A stretch of DNA of 7,007 nt from Gammaproteobacteria bacterium (GTDB lineage Bacteria; Pseudomonadota; Gammaproteobacteria; Immundisolibacterales; Immundisolibacteraceae): the NCBI GenBank assembly GCA_003526065.1, contig DQBD01000195.1, positions 1 through 7,007 on the forward strand, written 5' to 3'. This document shows, in pieces, positions 4,791-7,007 of this stretch. The position numbers were made by a program, and so were the translations under genes. The first letter of the stretch is position 1, and each line of letters begins with the position of its first letter. The notes under the pieces are model-generated. The model saw nothing but the letters and a program-made list of their open reading frames with translations. It did not search any database and was not told the origin of the DNA.

Positions 4791-7007
4791 TCAGGGCGCC
4801 AGCAGTTCGGCGTCGTTGACCAGCAGTGCCAGCGGCAGCGGCGCCAGCAGCTCCCCGGCCGGCACGCCGTGGTCGCCGACACGGTGACGGCGCCCGCCGA
4901 GCAGGTCGTACCAGTCGCCGGGCGGCAGCAGGACACGGGTGTCGGCCCAGTCGACCGCGTTCTCCTGTTCGTCCGACAGCCTGGCCAGCAGGCGCGGCAC
5001 CACGGTAATGGCCACCTGCCCGTCCAGGCGGCGGGCGAAGGCGCACAGGTGTTCGGCATTGGCGCCTTCGGTGCCCAGCGGCTGGTAGTCGCCGTCGCGG
5101 AACAGGTCGGGCCGGCGGGCGCGCAGCTGCAGCGCCCGCCAGGTGAGGTACAGCTTGAGCCGTTCGTCGGCCGGGTCCGCCGCCAGCGGCGCCAGCGCGG
5201 CCGCCCAGCCGTCCGGGGGGGCGTCGAGCAGCGCCCTGATCTCGGCCAGCAGGTGCCGGCGCCGGGCATAGTCCACCGGCGCGCGGTTGTCCGGGTCGAC
5301 CAGATGGAACTGCCACAGCTCGCTGCCCTGGTAGATGTCCGGCACGCCCGGCACGGTGAGCTTGAGCAGCGTCTGTGCCAGGGCGTTGCGCAGGCCGTGG
5401 CCGGCCAGGTGCTGCACCACGGCGCGCAGGTCCGGCAGGAACAGGTTGGTCTCGCCCGGCGTCAGCAGCGACTCGACGAAGGCGGACAGCGCCGTCTCGT
5501 ACGCGTCGTCGACGTTGATCCAGCTGCTGTTGGCCTTGGCCTCGCGCACGGCCTTTTGCATGTAGGCGTCGATGCGCCGGCGGTAGTCGGCCAGCGCGTC
5601 GTCGTCCACCCCGCCCAGCGGGAAGCTGCCGACCAGCGTCTGGTACAGCAGGTACTCGTCACTGGCGCTGGGGGCGGGCCGGCCGCCGGCCTCGCGCTTG
5701 CGGCGACGGTTCATGCGCCGCCAGCGCTGCACCGTCAGTTTCCAGGCCGCCGGCAGTTCCGACAGCACGTTGATGCGGGCGCGCACGTCCTCGGCGCGCT
5801 TGCTGTCGTGGGTGGAGGTGGCCAGCAGGTTGTGCGGCCACTGGCGCGCGCGGCTGCGGTTGGCGCCGTGAAACGCCGCCACCGACAGCCCGAAGCGGCG
5901 CGGCTCGCCGCCGACGTCGTTCAGCGAGGTCAGCCGGTGGTAGCGGTAGAACGCGGTGTCTTCCAGGCCCTTGGCCATGACCGGGGCACTGAGCTGCTGG
6001 AAGCGCATGGCGAAGGTGCGCACCTGGTCGCGGTAGGACGGCCCGCGCCCGGTGGCGATGTCCAGCGTCAGCACGTCGTGCAGGAAGTCGAAGATGCCGA
6101 CCTCGGCGGCGCGGCTGCGCCGGCGCGCCACCGCCACCGCCCAGTCGATGTGGCGGCGGTCGTCGGCGGCGATCGGCGCTTCGGTGATGTAGGTGCGGTA
6201 CACCGGGAAGCAGGCGATGACCTCGGTCAGCGCGGCGCGCAGGCCGTTGACGGTGTAGTCGCAGGTGTTGCGGCTGGCGGCGGCGATGCGCGCCAGGTGG
6301 TTGGCCAGCACGTTCAGCTCGCTGGCCAGGGCGGTGCGCAGGATCAGCTTCTTGCACGCGTAGACCAGGTCGTCGAAGTCGCCGCCGGCGTGCGTGAAGT
6401 CGGCGTGGATGCGCGACATGCGCCGTTCGGCGGCAGGGTCGACGAACAGGCCGTTGACCAGGTTGGCGAAGCGGTAGCCGGTGGCGCCGTGGATCGGCCA
6501 GTCGTCCGGCAGGTGTTCGTGCTCGGCGAGGATCTTTTCCACCACCAGGTACAGCGGGCGTGGGTCGCCGGTGGTGCCGGTGGCGCCGTTGGCCCGCTCG
6601 CGTACCGCCGCCTGCAGGCGTTCGAAGTAGCCGCGCGGGTCGTTCAGGCCGTCCGGATGGTCGATGCGCAGGCCGTCGAGCTTGCGCTCGGCGATCAGGT
6701 CCAGCACCAGCCGGTGCGTGTCGTCGAACGCCGCCGGGTTTTCCATGCGCAGCGCCGCCAGGTCGTTGATGTCGAAAAAGCGCCGGTAGTTGATGTCGTC
6801 CGAGGCGACGCGCCAGAAGGCCGGACGCCAGGCCTGGGCGCGGATCAGCCCGTGCAGCAGGTCGAAGCTGGCGGGGTCGTCGGGGCGGCCGTTGAACTCC
6901 GCCACGCTGCGCTCGATGTGTTGACGGACCGCCGGCTGGGCCTCGCACAGCGCCGCCAGGTGGCGTTTGTGCACTTCCTTGTCGCGGTTGCGCTCGGTGA
7001 TCAGGCG
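4791..7007 (-). CDS. treY: Malto-oligosyltrehalose synthase (TreY), C-terminal part, cut by right edge
   Basis: TreY is a GH13 (alpha-amylase fold) enzyme, EC 5.4.99.15. It turns the reducing-end alpha-1,4 bond of maltodextrins into an alpha,alpha-1,1 bond; TreZ then releases trehalose. The frame is open to the window edge and gives 738 residues (first visible RLITERNRDKE). The N-terminal part of the GH13 barrel, roughly 200 residues, lies outside. Visible (fragment numbering): AFWRVASDDINYRRFFDINDLA (63-84); nucleophile D116 in GLRIDHPDGL; general acid E157 in LVVEKILAE; EVIACFPVYRTY (262-273); AKGLEDTAFYRY (345-356); the third acidic residue D401 in TSTHDSKRAEDVRARI; VPGVPDIYQGSELW (552-565); then a C-terminal beta domain. 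All three catalytic acids are present. A GTG near 6974 could be mistaken for a start, but homology runs unbroken through it. No treZ or glycogen gene is visible; they may lie to the right. The CMD gene begins 94 bases downstream on the same strand. Confidence 0.97.
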   Translation of the reverse strand, partial: RLITERNRDKEVHKRHLAALCEAQPAVRQHIERSVAEFNGRPDDPASFDLLHGLIRAQAWRPAFWRVASDDINYRRFFDINDLAALRMENPAAFDDTHRLVLDLIAERKLDGLRIDHPDGLNDPRGYFERLQAAVRERANGATGTTGDPRPLYLVVEKILAEHEHLPDDWPIHGATGYRFANLVNGLFVDPAAERRMSRIHADFTHAGGDFDDLVYACKKLILRTALASELNVLANHLARIAAASRNTCDYTVNGLRAALTEVIACFPVYRTYITEAPIAADDRRHIDWAVAVARRRSRAAEVGIFDFLHDVLTLDIATGRGPSYRDQVRTFAMRFQQLSAPVMAKGLEDTAFYRYHRLTSLNDVGGEPRRFGLSVAAFHGANRSRARQWPHNLLATSTHDSKRAEDVRARINVLSELPAAWKLTVQRWRRMNRRRKREAGGRPAPSASDEYLLYQTLVGSFPLGGVDDDALADYRRRIDAYMQKAVREAKANSSWINVDDAYETALSAFVESLLTPGETNLFLPDLRAVVQHLAGHGLRNALAQTLLKLTVPGVPDIYQGSELWQFHLVDPDNRAPVDYARRRHLLAEIRALLDAPPDGWAAALAPLAADPADERLKLYLTWRALQLRARRPDLFRDGDYQPLGTEGANAEHLCAFARRLDGQVAITVVPRLLARLSDEQENAVDWADTRVLLPPGDWYDLLGGRRHRVGDHGVPAGELLAPLPLALLVNDAELLAP

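Noticed and set aside
5659..6948. A 429-codon minus-strand frame overlapping treY
   Set aside because: Shifted-frame shadow inside treY; treY is continuous and has all catalytic motifs, so there is no sign of a frameshift or nested gene.
6969..6980. A GTG start for treY near 6974
   Set aside because: The frame and the TreY-like sequence run on upstream to the window edge, and the catalytic barrel needs the missing N-terminal residues.

Overview
This is a high-GC bacterial chromosomal window with five protein-coding genes, two of them cut by the window edges. The best guess for the host is a GC-rich gammaproteobacterium. The ParC fragment reads closely, from memory, like Pseudomonas and E. 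coli ParC through the quinolone-resistance region and the tower. Gene order and GC content would also fit aromatic- or hydrocarbon-degrading lineages, but nothing here fixes the genus.

Layout, left to right. (1) Positions 1-1175, minus strand: N-terminal half of parC, topoisomerase IV subunit A; its 3' half lies beyond the left edge. (2) 1176-1404: a divergent intergenic gap with no convincing promoter, one GC-rich inverted repeat and a strong Shine-Dalgarno for the next gene. (3) 1405-3054, plus strand: a complete 549-residue UbiD-family (prenylated-FMN) decarboxylase/carboxylase with the family's catalytic Arg and Glu residues in place. (4) 3055-3185: a gap between convergent genes that is almost entirely inverted repeats, with four hairpins in about 120 bases; the last one includes the stop codon of the gene arriving from the right. 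(5) 3186-4343 and 4364-4696, minus strand: a tight pair made of a microsomal-type epoxide hydrolase and a small carboxymuconolactone decarboxylase (CMD)/AhpD-fold protein, 20 bases apart and each with its own ribosome binding site. (6) 4791-7007, minus strand: the C-terminal 738 residues of malto-oligosyltrehalose synthase (treY); its N-terminus lies beyond the right edge.

How the genes may work together: parC and treY are housekeeping or stress genes (DNA decatenation; trehalose synthesis from maltodextrins). The UbiD-like enzyme, epoxide hydrolase and CMD protein look like an accessory catabolic island inserted between them, of a type often seen in degraders of aromatics and alkenes. The UbiD gene and the other two converge, so they are not one operon, and no shared substrate can be read from the sequence. 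I saw no tRNA, rRNA, CRISPR, insertion sequence, phage gene or toxin-antitoxin pair. The most unusual structure is the tandem hairpin array at 3062-3190.
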